37,666 bases of DNA from Oscillospiraceae bacterium. GTDB taxonomy: Bacteria; Bacillota; Clostridia; Oscillospirales; Oscillospiraceae. Each line of letters starts with the position of its first letter. Positions within the stretch are counted from its first letter, which is position 1. The stretch covers positions 1 through 37,666 of the forward strand of contig JAFSDV010000018.1 in assembly GCA_017436035.1 (NCBI GenBank), given 5' to 3'. Below, one piece after another: positions 24,586-31,847 of the stretch. A program made the translations under genes and the position numbers. The notes beneath the pieces are model-generated. The model saw only the letters and a program-made list of their open reading frames with translations, was not told the origin of the DNA and ran no database searches.

Positions 24586-25281
24586 TTAACTCCTGAAATA
24601 GCTGAGCTTCTTTTCCACTCTGCCCAAAATGATGGTCAGCAATCCCACAAACAGCAGATAGAATACGCCGGTATAGAACAGCGGCCAAACCAAAGCCTTT
24701 GTAGCCGCCAAATCCTTTGCTTGTTTAATGATCTCGCAGACCACAATACAATTTGCAAGTGCCGTGTCCTTGATCAGGGTAATGATCTCATTGGACATGG
24801 GCGGCACAATCCGCTTGATCACCTGCTTCAGCACAATATGGCGAAAAATCTGCGTTTTCGTCAAACCCAAAACATAGCCCGCCTCATATTGTCCCATAGA
24901 AATACTTTCAATGCCGCCGCGATAGATCTCCGAGAAATAGCAGGCATAGTTGATCGTAAAGGCGATCAGCACCGCCATAATACGACCTGCGTCCTGAATA
25001 CCGTATGCAGAAAAGAAATAGCGATCCACATAACTGAACATCGGGAACTTAAACAAAAGCCCCGGCACATAATAAATAATAAAGATCTGCAGCATCAGCG
25101 GCACACCGCGGACAATCCAGACAACGACCTTAGAAACGGCTTTTATTGCTTTTACTTTGCTCATAGAGCAAAAGGCAATAGGCAAACCAAGCGGTGCGCC
25201 GCAAAGCAGCGTCACCGCAAAGATTAGCAGAGAAATCAGAAAGCCGTCAAACAGATACTGGGTAACCTCTAAGAATGACAT
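24586..25281 (-). CDS. polar amino acid ABC transporter permease
   Basis: A 231-residue membrane protein with about five helices of the HisM/GlnP type. The family-specific coupling segment YRGGIESISMGQYEAGYVLG (residues about 120-139) with the following QVIKRIVPPMSNEIITLIKDTAL is clear. GGAG 8 bases before the ATG. Middle gene of the importer operon. Confidence 0.93.
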   Translation of the reverse strand: MSFLEVTQYLFDGFLISLLIFAVTLLCGAPLGLPIAFCSMSKVKAIKAVSKVVVWIVRGVPLMLQIFIIYYVPGLLFKFPMFSYVDRYFFSAYGIQDAGRIMAVLIAFTINYACYFSEIYRGGIESISMGQYEAGYVLGLTKTQIFRHIVLKQVIKRIVPPMSNEIITLIKDTALANCIVVCEIIKQAKDLAATKALVWPLFYTGVFYLLFVGLLTIILGRVEKKLSYFRS

Positions 25282-25307
25282 TCACTTTTCTCCAAGTTAT
25301 AATGTAT

Positions 25308-26090
25308 TTATTTCTGATCGGCAAAATCGGTAACAACCGTTGCGTCCACGTTATACTTCTGCGCCAGCGTCATCATAAAGCCATCCTGTGCCAGCTTCTC
25401 CAGCTGCTCATTCACCTTAGCGGTCAGCTCGCTGCCCTTCTTAAAGCCAATGGCATAGTATTCCTTTTCACTGGACAAAGCTTCAATAACAGTCAGATTT
25501 GCGTAGTCACCTTTACCTACGAGGCTTTCCACCAGCAGTGCATCCATCACTGCAAAATCGATTGTACCGGCATTGACCTCCATCAGACATTCCATTTGGG
25601 TTGTAAAGCCCTTGACATTCACATTGCTAAATGTTTTAGCATAGCTTTCACCGGCGGAATCCTTTTCTGCTCCACCCTGCTTGCCTGCCAAATCTGCAGC
25701 CGCATTGAAGCCGGAATCCTTCTTTACCACAACAACCTGACGGTTGATCATGTACTTATAAGTAAAGCTTACTTTTTCAGAACGCTGAACGCCATCGCTG
25801 TCCGCGGAATTGCAAGTAAAACCGTTCCAAATGCAATCAATCGTTCCGGAGTTCAGATCGGTGTATTTGCTTTCCCACTGGATTTCCTTAAAGCTCACTT
25901 TGTATCCAAGGTTGGTAAAGACCTTCTCCGCCAGCTCGGTATCAAAGCCCACAAGCTTGTCACTTTCCATATAGTTCATAGGAGGATACTTGGTATAACC
26001 TACAACAATGGTCTTCTCTTCTCCCTTGCAGCCGGCAAAGCAAACAGCCAGCAGCATTACAGCAAGAGTCAGTGCAATAATTCTTTTCAT
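25308..26090 (-). CDS. amino acid-binding lipoprotein (SBP family 3)
   Basis: A 260-residue extracytoplasmic binding protein. Signal peptide KRIIALTLAVMLLAVCFAGC with lipid Cys at residue 21, then VVGYTKYPPMNYMESDKLVGFDTELAEKV (core around residues 29-58), the standard SBP_bac_3 opening with the substrate-contacting PPM and GFDxEL elements, VKFKEIQWESKY-like VSFKEIQW, and VMDALLVESL. First gene of the operon. I prefer ATG 26090, 9 bases after AAGGA; ATG 26096 is the alternative. The ligand (a polar or branched amino acid, cystine, etc.) cannot be fixed. Confidence 0.93.
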   Translation of the reverse strand: MKRIIALTLAVMLLAVCFAGCKGEEKTIVVGYTKYPPMNYMESDKLVGFDTELAEKVFTNLGYKVSFKEIQWESKYTDLNSGTIDCIWNGFTCNSADSDGVQRSEKVSFTYKYMINRQVVVVKKDSGFNAAADLAGKQGGAEKDSAGESYAKTFSNVNVKGFTTQMECLMEVNAGTIDFAVMDALLVESLVGKGDYANLTVIEALSSEKEYYAIGFKKGSELTAKVNEQLEKLAQDGFMMTLAQKYNVDATVVTDFADQK

Positions 26091-26141
26091 GATCATAGTT
26101 CCTTTCCGTTGTCCCGGTGTCCCGGGTGAATTGATGAGCTC

Positions 26142-26170
26142 ATTATACTTCACTAAGCTAAAGTTGTAAA
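26142..26170 (-). promoter_or_regulatory. promoter of the amino acid importer operon
   Basis: Minus strand TTTACA (26165-26170), 17-bp spacer, TATAAT (26142-26147). The leader contains a small hairpin CCCGG-GACA-CCGGG before the ribosome binding site. Confidence 0.8.
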
Positions 26171-26304
26171 GAGCTTTTTTCAATTTTTTTCTTTTTTATT
26201 GCAGTTGCATAAAGGCAGGCGTTGGCAGGCTGCTTTATTTAACTAAAGTGCAATAAAAACTGCCTGATTTGCCTGCTCTGAGCCGCACAAATTGCGCCAC
26301 CCGC

Positions 26305-26323
26305 GGGCGCACACAGTGCGCCC
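26305..26323. repeat. perfect small palindrome in intergenic region
   Basis: GGGCGCAC-ACA-GTGCGCCC, followed by CCTACGAAAAGGTCGGGACGG. It lies in the 347-base gap between the importer and the ImmA gene, which otherwise has only the importer promoter, a GGCAGGC/GCCTGC-rich stretch (26211-26277) and the ImmA terminator. Such CCCGCGGGCGCAC modules often belong to dispersed intergenic repeats, but one copy is seen here. Confidence 0.4.
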
Positions 26324-26401
26324 CTACGAAAAGGTCGGGACGGTTACAAATGTTTTAGGCAGTTCATAGCCACCCTCTACATCCAAAAATACATGGTTTT
26401 A

Positions 26402-26430
26402 GGGGGTGCTGCAGCATTTGCAGCACCCCC
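26402..26430 (-). terminator. terminator of the XRE-ImmA operon
   Basis: Twelve-bp stem GGGGGTGCTGCA / TGCAGCACCCCC, loop GCATT, with a T-tract on plus and TAAAACC on minus; 7 bases past the ImmA stop. Confidence 0.85.
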
Positions 26431-26437
26431 TTTTATG

Positions 26438-26863
26438 CTATTGGTTAAAATCGATTCCCTTTCGCTCAGTCCAGTAGGTCAGCGCGTTTATAATGTCCTG
26501 CTCAGGCATATCGAAATACTCAGCCAGCTGCCAGGGCTCGGTATAGCCCTCGGAAAAGGCGGCGCGGAAATCCTGATCTGTTAAATACCGCTCCGCTGCC
26601 CAGCGGTTTGCCCGGTACTCACTGCGCTCCACCAATTCATAAGGACTGTCTACCTTGTGAAGGGCTCCGGTGGCAGCGTGCCCCAGCTCATGGCAGCACA
26701 CGCCCCGCAGCAGCCGGGTAGACCGGATCTTTGAAAAGTCTAAAAAGACCGCATAGTATCCCTGATCCCGGATGGTCGCGCCCGGACCGGGGCAGCCGAT
26801 GTAGGGAATCACATCCACCTGATGCTCCCGGCAATAATCGTAAAAATCTGAAATCTCAAACAC
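26438..26863 (-). CDS. ImmA/IrrE-family metallopeptidase
   Basis: A 141-residue protein with the zinc-peptidase motif HELGH at residues 58-62 and a likely third ligand Glu82 in ERSEYRANRWA, the typical ImmA/IrrE arrangement. ImmA-type proteases cleave or inactivate the partner XRE repressor after a stress or mating signal. It follows the XRE gene with 2 bases between, so the pair is coupled. No integrase, excisionase or phage gene lies nearby, so it is a stand-alone regulatory pair or a remnant of one. Confidence 0.92.
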   Translation of the reverse strand: MFEISDFYDYCREHQVDVIPYIGCPGPGATIRDQGYYAVFLDFSKIRSTRLLRGVCCHELGHAATGALHKVDSPYELVERSEYRANRWAAERYLTDQDFRAAFSEGYTEPWQLAEYFDMPEQDIINALTYWTERKGIDFNQ

Positions 26864-26865
26864 GG

Positions 26866-27213
26866 TTAGTCCCTCTGCTTGGACGCCTGCCTTTCCCGCA
26901 TCAGGCGCACCATATCCCTGACAGCTTCTTTTTGTCCCTCGTCCAGCTCCTTAAAGTCGCCGTAAAAGGCTACATCCACCTGATCCAACACATCTGCGGA
27001 CGGACGGAGCTCCTCCTGTCCAAGCAAATACCCTACGGATACGCCGAAATACCCGGCAATCTTCTGCGCCGTTTCAGCACTGAGGCTTTTTTTGCGTCCC
27101 ATTTTCAGATCGGTGATCAGACCACGGCTCAGACCCAGTTCATCGCAAAGACGACCGGGTCGGATGCCGGAACGGTTGCACAGGGAAAGGATGCTGTCAT
27201 ATAGGCTGTCCAT
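26866..27213 (-). CDS. XRE-family helix-turn-helix repressor
   Basis: A 115-residue protein: HTH_3 domain at about 5-65 (SILSLCNRSGIRPGRLCDEL, LSRGLITDLKMGRKKSLS, QKIAGYFGVSVGYLLG), then an acidic/amphipathic C-terminal tail likely involved in dimerisation (LDEGQKEAVRDMVRLMRER). Start ATG 27213 with GGAGG 9 bases upstream; longer frames run through the operator region. Pairs with the ImmA protease. Two GTAC-N8-GTAC palindromes at its own promoter are the obvious binding sites. Confidence 0.9.
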   Translation of the reverse strand: MDSLYDSILSLCNRSGIRPGRLCDELGLSRGLITDLKMGRKKSLSAETAQKIAGYFGVSVGYLLGQEELRPSADVLDQVDVAFYGDFKELDEGQKEAVRDMVRLMRERQASKQRD

Positions 27214-27260
27214 AATCCTACCTCCACACCGCAGGACGCCGCCTGCGGAAGCTTTTGATC

Positions 27261-27276
27261 GTACCTGTAAAAGTAC
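27261..27276. promoter_or_regulatory. operator 2 for the XRE repressor (GTAC-N8-GTAC)
   Basis: GTACCTGTAAAAGTAC. It shares the half-site GTACCTGT and the closing GTAC with operator 1 and lies about 23 bases downstream of the -10 box, in the leader. Confidence 0.65.
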
Positions 27277-27298
27277 TTTATTGCTGGTGTTTTTTTCT

Positions 27299-27327
27299 AT
27301 AATAGTACACGAACAGGTACTTGTCAA
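27299..27327 (-). promoter_or_regulatory. XRE-ImmA promoter with operator 1 filling the spacer
   Basis: Minus strand TTGACA (27322-27327), 17-bp spacer, TATTAT (27299-27304). Operator 1, GTACCTGTTCGTGTAC read on the minus strand (27305-27320), occupies all but one base of the spacer, so binding would block RNA polymerase. Confidence 0.8.
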
Positions 27328-27425
27328 TAAGAAATGCCGTTTTTTAGAGGTCTATTTGCATATTAGCGCGTTTTGCGTCCAATAAAACGGACAGCTGCAG
27401 AGCTTTACCCTTTGAGAATCACGAA

Positions 27426-29087
27426 TTATTTTGTCAGAGGCAGAAAATGCTTCTGTGTTACAGCAAACGCCAGCTTCTTGCGTCTGTACTCATCCACAAC
27501 ACCCTTGTTGTTCTTACAGCCGGGGCGGCTGGCGAACAGCTCCTCGTCCACTCTGCAGTCAGCAAACTGCCACACGAATACGCCCATAATATCCTCGTCG
27601 TTGAGGATGGCGGTCAGCTGCATATCCAGCACCTCTGCCTGCCGCTCCTCACTCCACTTGCACATGCTCTCAGTGTGGTAGCCGTAGATACCGCCTGCGC
27701 CCACCTCACTGATGATCATAGGCTTGTTCAGACCGCCGTTGTTTGCGGCGTGCTCCTTCAGTGCCTCCAAATAGCCTGTGGGGGTAAAGTGGTCATTGGT
27801 AGCATACCAGCCGGGATAGATGTTGATGGATACGATCTCCTCCAGGTCGAAGCAAATATCCTTAAAGTACTTGTTGGAAGCGGAGGTCTTGGGACGGCTG
27901 GGATCCAGCTCTGCGATTCTGTCGTAGAGCTGCTGATAGCAGGAACGGCCGTGCTCGCTCTGGCTCTCGCACTCGTTGAGGATGCCCCAGCAGAAAATAC
28001 TGGGATGGTTGTGATGCTCGGTGATCATCTCATCGATGCAGTCCAGGCTCTGGGGAATAAATTCCGGTCTGCTCATCTGCTCGTACTTCAGACCGCGGGC
28101 GTGTTCCTCCTCCCAAACCATCAGACCCAGCTCGTCGCAGACGTCCAGGAAGGTCTCGTCGTTGGGATAGTGGCAGGTACGCACGGCGTTCGCGCCGGAC
28201 TGCTTCATCAGTGCGATATCCCGCATGATCGCCTGCAGGGGAACAGAGCTGCCCAGCATATTGTAATCCTCGTGGCGGTTGAAGCCCACCAGCTTCAGGG
28301 GCTCGCCGTTGAGCAGAACCTTCTTGCCCTCACACTTGATCTCCCGGAAGCCTACCCGGTCGATCAGGTCGTCGATGAGCTGTCCGTCCGCATACAGCTG
28401 CGCGGTGATCTCGTACAGCTTGGGGGACTTGGGGCTGTAAGGCAAAACGCCGTCAAAGCCGCAGATCTCGCTGAGAACAACCGCCTCATTTGCCGGCAGC
28501 GCAACAGTCTTGGACAGGAAGCAGTCCTTGCCCAGCAGCAGGTCCAGCTGCACGGTCTGCTCCTTGGCAGTTGTGTTCTTGATCTTTACATCCACCTTTG
28601 CCTTCCAGCTTCCGCCCTCGGTATAAGGTGTGAAATGGATATAATCCACCACAGCCTTGTCCAGCTTCTCGATGAACATAGGACGGATGATGCCGCCGTA
28701 GGTGTAGTAGTCGTTATCCTTATGCAGGGTGGACTCGGGATAATACGCATTATCCACCTCCACCTTCAGCTCATGGACGCCTTCTTCCACAGTCACATCC
28801 ACGCTGAAGGGGGTGTAAGCGTTGTAGTGATGCTTAATGTGCTTGCCATCCAGGTATACATCAGCAGTGTGACTCACGCCCTTGAACACAAAGCGCACCG
28901 TGCCGCCGAACTCGGCATTCTTGGTGTAAACCGCCTTGCCCTTGTAGCGCACCAACTCAGGGATGCACTCCCAGCAGGAGGGTACGGTGATCTTGCCCTT
29001 GTAATTGGCGTCTGCCGCTTCAAAATCCCAAAGGGCGCTCAGTTCGATGGTTTTTCTAACATTGTGTGTATTAAAGAGTCTGTACAT
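27426..29087 (-). CDS. GH2 glycoside hydrolase, probable beta-glucuronidase
   Basis: A 553-residue intracellular enzyme without signal peptide. Domains: jelly-roll sugar-binding (about 15-145), immunoglobulin-like (about 150-250), TIM barrel (from 255). The acid/base Glu is 372 in ILNECES and the nucleophile Glu 461 in IISEVGAGG. Near the C-terminus CKNNKGVVDEYRRKK has the N-x-K pair (Asn526, Lys528) that contacts the glucuronate carboxylate in beta-glucuronidases, which favours that activity over beta-galactosidase. The region between WEEEHARG and IDEMI is short, so it lacks the long loop 1 of E. coli-type enzymes. Start ATG 29087; promoter TTGCAA-18-TATAAT; divergent AraC regulator. Confidence 0.88.
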   Translation of the reverse strand: MYRLFNTHNVRKTIELSALWDFEAADANYKGKITVPSCWECIPELVRYKGKAVYTKNAEFGGTVRFVFKGVSHTADVYLDGKHIKHHYNAYTPFSVDVTVEEGVHELKVEVDNAYYPESTLHKDNDYYTYGGIIRPMFIEKLDKAVVDYIHFTPYTEGGSWKAKVDVKIKNTTAKEQTVQLDLLLGKDCFLSKTVALPANEAVVLSEICGFDGVLPYSPKSPKLYEITAQLYADGQLIDDLIDRVGFREIKCEGKKVLLNGEPLKLVGFNRHEDYNMLGSSVPLQAIMRDIALMKQSGANAVRTCHYPNDETFLDVCDELGLMVWEEEHARGLKYEQMSRPEFIPQSLDCIDEMITEHHNHPSIFCWGILNECESQSEHGRSCYQQLYDRIAELDPSRPKTSASNKYFKDICFDLEEIVSINIYPGWYATNDHFTPTGYLEALKEHAANNGGLNKPMIISEVGAGGIYGYHTESMCKWSEERQAEVLDMQLTAILNDEDIMGVFVWQFADCRVDEELFASRPGCKNNKGVVDEYRRKKLAFAVTQKHFLPLTK

Positions 29088-29123
29088 ATGTGTAAACCTA
29101 CCTTTCTTTTGATTTCCAATTTT

Positions 29124-29153
29124 ATTATACCAAAACACCTGCCCTTCTTGCAA
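29124..29153 (-). promoter_or_regulatory. promoter of the GH2 gene
   Basis: Minus strand TTGCAA (29148-29153), 18-bp spacer, TATAAT (29124-29129). About 40 bases separate it from the divergent araC promoter, leaving room for a shared AraC-type site. Confidence 0.7.
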
Positions 29154-29195
29154 TGTTTCAAATAGCTATTTAGATGTCCAAAAGTTCTGTAATTA

Positions 29196-29225
29196 TTGAC
29201 AAACGCCAAAATATAATGGTATAAT
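29196..29225 (+). promoter_or_regulatory. promoter of the AraC-type regulator
   Basis: TTGACA (29196-29201), 18-bp spacer, TATAAT (29220-29225), AAAGGAG before the ATG at 29248. Confidence 0.8.
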
Positions 29226-29247
29226 TCCCCTGTAAAGGAGAACGACT

Positions 29248-30084
29248 ATGCTTAGAAATGATTTTGATAATGTTTTCTACGGTCTGTCTGTGAACCTGCT
29301 GCGGGTAAACTGCGCCACCCATCCCCCACTTTGGACAGAGGAAAAAACCACCTCCGATTATGTGTTATGGAGCATCATAGATGGCTGTGTATCCATCCAG
29401 ATCGGCGGCAGAACACTGCAGGCAGAAGCCGGGGATACGATCCTGTTTTATCCCGGAGAACAGTATACCGCCGGCAGCATCCAGTCCTGCAAGTTCCTGT
29501 ATATTTACTTCACACTAAAGACCGGTCACGCCCTTGATCTTTTGCATAAGCACAACTGTTCCGGTATCGTTTCCGGAACAGCGGTCAAAGCATATAGGGA
29601 TGCCTTTTGCTCTATGGTCCTTGAAGACACTGGGCCTACGGAAAACCTGAGCCTGCGGCTGTACTCCTGTTTTTTAAGCTACATCACCGAGATCCTGTAT
29701 TGCCGGGGAACGCAATACGCAAAGCCCTTCCACCCGTTGCCGCCCACCATTGAGCCAAACGATCTGTGGGACGCAATCACCTATATCCATGAGCACTGTA
29801 CCCAGTGCCTGCAGGCGAAGCATGTGGCCCAGCATCTGCACCTGAGCGAAAAGCACTTCATTACAAAATTCAAAGCGAAAATGGGCATATCTCCAAAGCA
29901 GTACATCACAAAATGCAAAATGGAAAAAGCCATGGAGCTTATAAAAACCAGCAGCGCGCCGATGAACCGCATTGCCCGCGCTGTAGGATATTCCGATCAG
30001 TATTCCTTCTCCAAAGCCTTCAAAAATTTTTACGGAGATGCCCCCTCCTTTTACAGAACCCACGCCGAGCAACAGCTCGACTGA
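29248..30084 (+). CDS. AraC-family transcription regulator
   Basis: A 278-residue protein with an N-terminal cupin-like sensor (roughly 20-110: VSIQIGGRTLQAEAGDTILFYPGEQYTAG in two segments) and two helix-turn-helix motifs at the C-terminus (LQAKHVAQHLHLSEKHF and MNRIARAVGYSDQYSFSKAFK, ending in FYGDAPSFYR). AraC proteins of this layout activate sugar genes when the ligand binds. It is divergent from the GH2 gene, 160 bases apart, and is the likely regulator of it, sensing glucuronide or a breakdown product. That link is inferred from position only. Confidence 0.92.
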   Translation: MLRNDFDNVFYGLSVNLLRVNCATHPPLWTEEKTTSDYVLWSIIDGCVSIQIGGRTLQAEAGDTILFYPGEQYTAGSIQSCKFLYIYFTLKTGHALDLLHKHNCSGIVSGTAVKAYRDAFCSMVLEDTGPTENLSLRLYSCFLSYITEILYCRGTQYAKPFHPLPPTIEPNDLWDAITYIHEHCTQCLQAKHVAQHLHLSEKHFITKFKAKMGISPKQYITKCKMEKAMELIKTSSAPMNRIARAVGYSDQYSFSKAFKNFYGDAPSFYRTHAEQQLD

Positions 30085-30090
30085 TCTGTA

Positions 30091-30127
30091 AAGTCCCCGG
30101 TTTTGCACCACGCAAAGCCGGGGACTT
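30091..30127. terminator. bidirectional terminator between araC and Mn-catalase genes
   Basis: Stem AAGTCCCCGGTTTTGC with complement GCAAAGCCGGGGACTT (one G-T type mismatch) around ACCAC, in the 63 bases between convergent genes. Weak T-tract on both sides. Confidence 0.7.
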
Positions 30128-30147
30128 CTCAGTCTGCTGACGATGGA

Positions 30148-30813
30148 TCAGTTGGAAAACTTCGGGGGATTCACCGGATTCCCGGCAAAGATATTGGGAC
30201 CGGGATCGGACATAGAAAAGTACATCTTCGCCGCCTTCGTGGTGCCAAAATCCTGATTGGATCCGGAATTTTGCACCTCGTTAAAGGCATCCCGGAACAT
30301 CTGATTGTGGGCTTCCTCCCGGTTCAGCAGGAAATCGATGGTCTCCCGAACCTTCTTGTCGTTGATCTGACGGTACAGATACTCATAAACCACCTTTGCC
30401 CGCTGCTCTGATGCAATATTGCTCAAAAGATCCGCACACAGATCCCCGGTCACCGTCACATAGTCCGCGGTCCAGGAATAGCCGGATGCATTGATCAGCC
30501 CCGGGTTTAATCCCAAAATCACATGGCTTTGGATCTCACCGTCAGGAACCTGCGCCGCATCCACATCGTGACCGTTCAGCAAATTGATGGTCTGGGCGAC
30601 CATCTCCATGTGCCCCAGCTCTTCCGCCGCAATGTCCAGAAACAGGTCCTTGATCCTGGGATCCTTGATCCGGAAGCTTTGGGACATATACTGCATTGCC
30701 GCCTTCAGCTCGCCGTTGCTGCCGCCCAGCTGCTCCTGCAAAAGTGCCGCATACTGGGGATTCGGCCGCTCGATCCCTACCGGATGAAATAACTGTTTTT
30801 CGTGCTTAAACAA
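30148..30813 (-). CDS. manganese catalase / CotJC-family protein
   Basis: A 221-residue four-helix-bundle protein. Di-manganese ligands are visible: Glu35 (GELKAA), Glu65 and His68 (AAEELGHME), Glu136 (ASEQRAK) and His169 (NREEAHNQ). The N-terminus HPVGIERPNPQYAALLQEQLGG matches Mn-catalase and CotJC proteins, which detoxify hydrogen peroxide or lie in the spore coat. No ATG is suitably placed; the best start is a TTG at 30813, 8 bases after GGGAG. GTG codons just upstream are alternatives. No cotJA/cotJB genes adjoin it, so a catalase role outside the spore is possible. Confidence 0.88.
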   Translation of the reverse strand: MFKHEKQLFHPVGIERPNPQYAALLQEQLGGSNGELKAAMQYMSQSFRIKDPRIKDLFLDIAAEELGHMEMVAQTINLLNGHDVDAAQVPDGEIQSHVILGLNPGLINASGYSWTADYVTVTGDLCADLLSNIASEQRAKVVYEYLYRQINDKKVRETIDFLLNREEAHNQMFRDAFNEVQNSGSNQDFGTTKAAKMYFSMSDPGPNIFAGNPVNPPKFSN

Positions 30814-30897
30814 GCACACCACTCCCTTCAATGTGATATACTTATTCTTCCAATTTCTCCAGAAAATATACCCTTTCTTCCGCCGGATTTGCCTTGA

Positions 30898-31062
30898 GTC
30901 CCTACAGCCAAACCCATCCCAAAGGAGATTGCCCAGCAGAAAGCAATTATGAAAGTCTACCGCAGGTACCAGCAACGAGAGTATGAACGAATAGAACACC
31001 CCGCCCAGTTTCCCAGCGATTACTTTTTTAGTGCCTTGGCAGAGTTGGTGCTGGATGATTGA
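30898..31062 (+). pseudogene. C-terminal remnant of an unrecognised protein
   Basis: From just after a stop at 30895 the frame reads PTAKPIPKEIAQQKAIMKVY and then RRYQQREYERIEHPAQFPSD, YFFSALAELVLDD, stop. The composition (charged helix, then a Pro-containing turn and a hydrophobic helix) looks like a genuine protein C-terminus, not chance. An ATG at 30949 would give 37 residues. It has no ribosome binding site of its own. I do not recognise the family. The promoter of the next gene begins inside it. Confidence 0.3.
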
Positions 31063-31087
31063 AAATTTGTTGTATCTGTGATATAAT
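31059..31087 (+). promoter_or_regulatory. promoter of the small membrane protein gene
   Basis: TTGAAA (31059-31064), 17-bp spacer, TATAAT (31082-31087); then AGAGGGGG ahead of the ATG at 31127. Confidence 0.8.
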
Positions 31088-31126
31088 CAGTTCGATAAAC
31101 TTGAATTTGACAGAGGGGGTATCTCT

Positions 31127-31522
31127 ATGAAAAAGAAACTATATTATGTAATACCTTTTGTAGCCGTCCCGTTATTGCTATCGCTATGTGAACTGCTTGA
31201 TAATAGGAATCTACTGCAAATGTCGCCTTACATCCTAAGTGCGTTACTTTTGCTCTTTTCTGTAACGATGGGCTTTTTCTCCACCACACATAGAACATTT
31301 GATTATTTGCTAACCGCAATTATGCCGCTATCGCTGTTTTGTTGTATGTTTGTAGCTGGTTTTTTAGACAAAAACGATTTAGAAACTCGATTCCATCTAT
31401 ACAAGGCGTTTAATGCTGCATTCCAGCCTATTGCACTACAATTATACTTTCTTATGGCAATCGTGACCTTCTTGGCTTCCTTTAAGTCTTTTAGAAATAT
31501 TAGGAAACGCATTTCAAGTTGA
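31127..31522 (+). CDS. small four-helix membrane protein, unknown function
   Basis: A 131-residue membrane protein. Hydrophobic stretches at about residues 6-22 (YVIPFVAVPLLLSLCEL), 33-50 (YILSALLLLFSVTMGFF), 59-80 (DYLLTAIMPLSLFCCMFVAG) and 100-118 (LQLYFLMAIVTFLASF) suggest four membrane segments with a basic tail (FRNIRKRISS). No enzyme or transport motif is recognisable. It has a good promoter, ribosome binding site and terminator, so it is expressed alone. Base composition is clearly AT-richer than flanking genes, pointing to recent acquisition. Confidence 0.75.
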   Translation: MKKKLYYVIPFVAVPLLLSLCELLDNRNLLQMSPYILSALLLLFSVTMGFFSTTHRTFDYLLTAIMPLSLFCCMFVAGFLDKNDLETRFHLYKAFNAAFQPIALQLYFLMAIVTFLASFKSFRNIRKRISS

Positions 31523-31546
31523 TAAATTCCAATATGTCGAACAGTT

Positions 31547-31573
31547 AAAGCAGGGGTGAAAACCCCTGCTTTT
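31547..31573 (+). terminator. terminator of the small membrane protein gene
   Basis: Perfect 11-12 bp stem AAAGCAGGGGT / ACCCCTGCTTT, GAAA loop, and TTTTG on the plus strand. Confidence 0.9.
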
Positions 31574-31701
31574 GTCGTTTCCAAATAAAAAATTCCTCAT
31601 ATCTTTTTTCTTAAAAATTCTCTCATAACCTTTTGTCCCAAAAAGAACAAAAGCAAGAGTGGTTCAGTTGGATTTGAATAGGTTTTCCCGTGTTTTTAGA
31701 A

Positions 31702-31734
31702 GTGCTATCGCAAGCGTGCTATTTCAGAGTGCTA
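31702..31734. repeat. three GTGCTA(T) direct repeats
   Basis: GTGCTAT at 31702 and 31716 and GTGCTA at 31729 lie 13-14 bases apart in a gene-free AT-rich stretch (31574-31785). Could be a regulatory or insertion-end sequence, or chance. Confidence 0.3.
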
Positions 31735-31785
31735 CCATAAAAAATAGCATTTTATAACTTCCAACTTTTTAGTGTTAGAACATAG

Positions 31786-31822
31786 AAAAAGTACCAAAAA
31801 CAAGTCGTTTTCGGTACTTTTT
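31786..31822 (-). terminator. terminator of the 31848-32801 gene
   Basis: Stem AAAAAGTACC...GGTACTTTTT extended by AAAAAC/GTTTT around CAAGT; T-rich on both strands. 25 bases after the stop. Confidence 0.85.
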
Positions 31823-31847
31823 ATGGCACGTTGCACCGAAAAAGATA

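Noticed and set aside
26438..27213. prophage or ICE edge suggested by the XRE-ImmA pair
   Set aside because: No integrase, structural or transfer genes and no att-like repeats in the window.
27447..29165. 572-codon open frame on the plus strand
   Set aside because: Antisense to the GH2 gene, which has intact catalytic motifs; the frame is open because of codon bias and its product has no recognisable domain.
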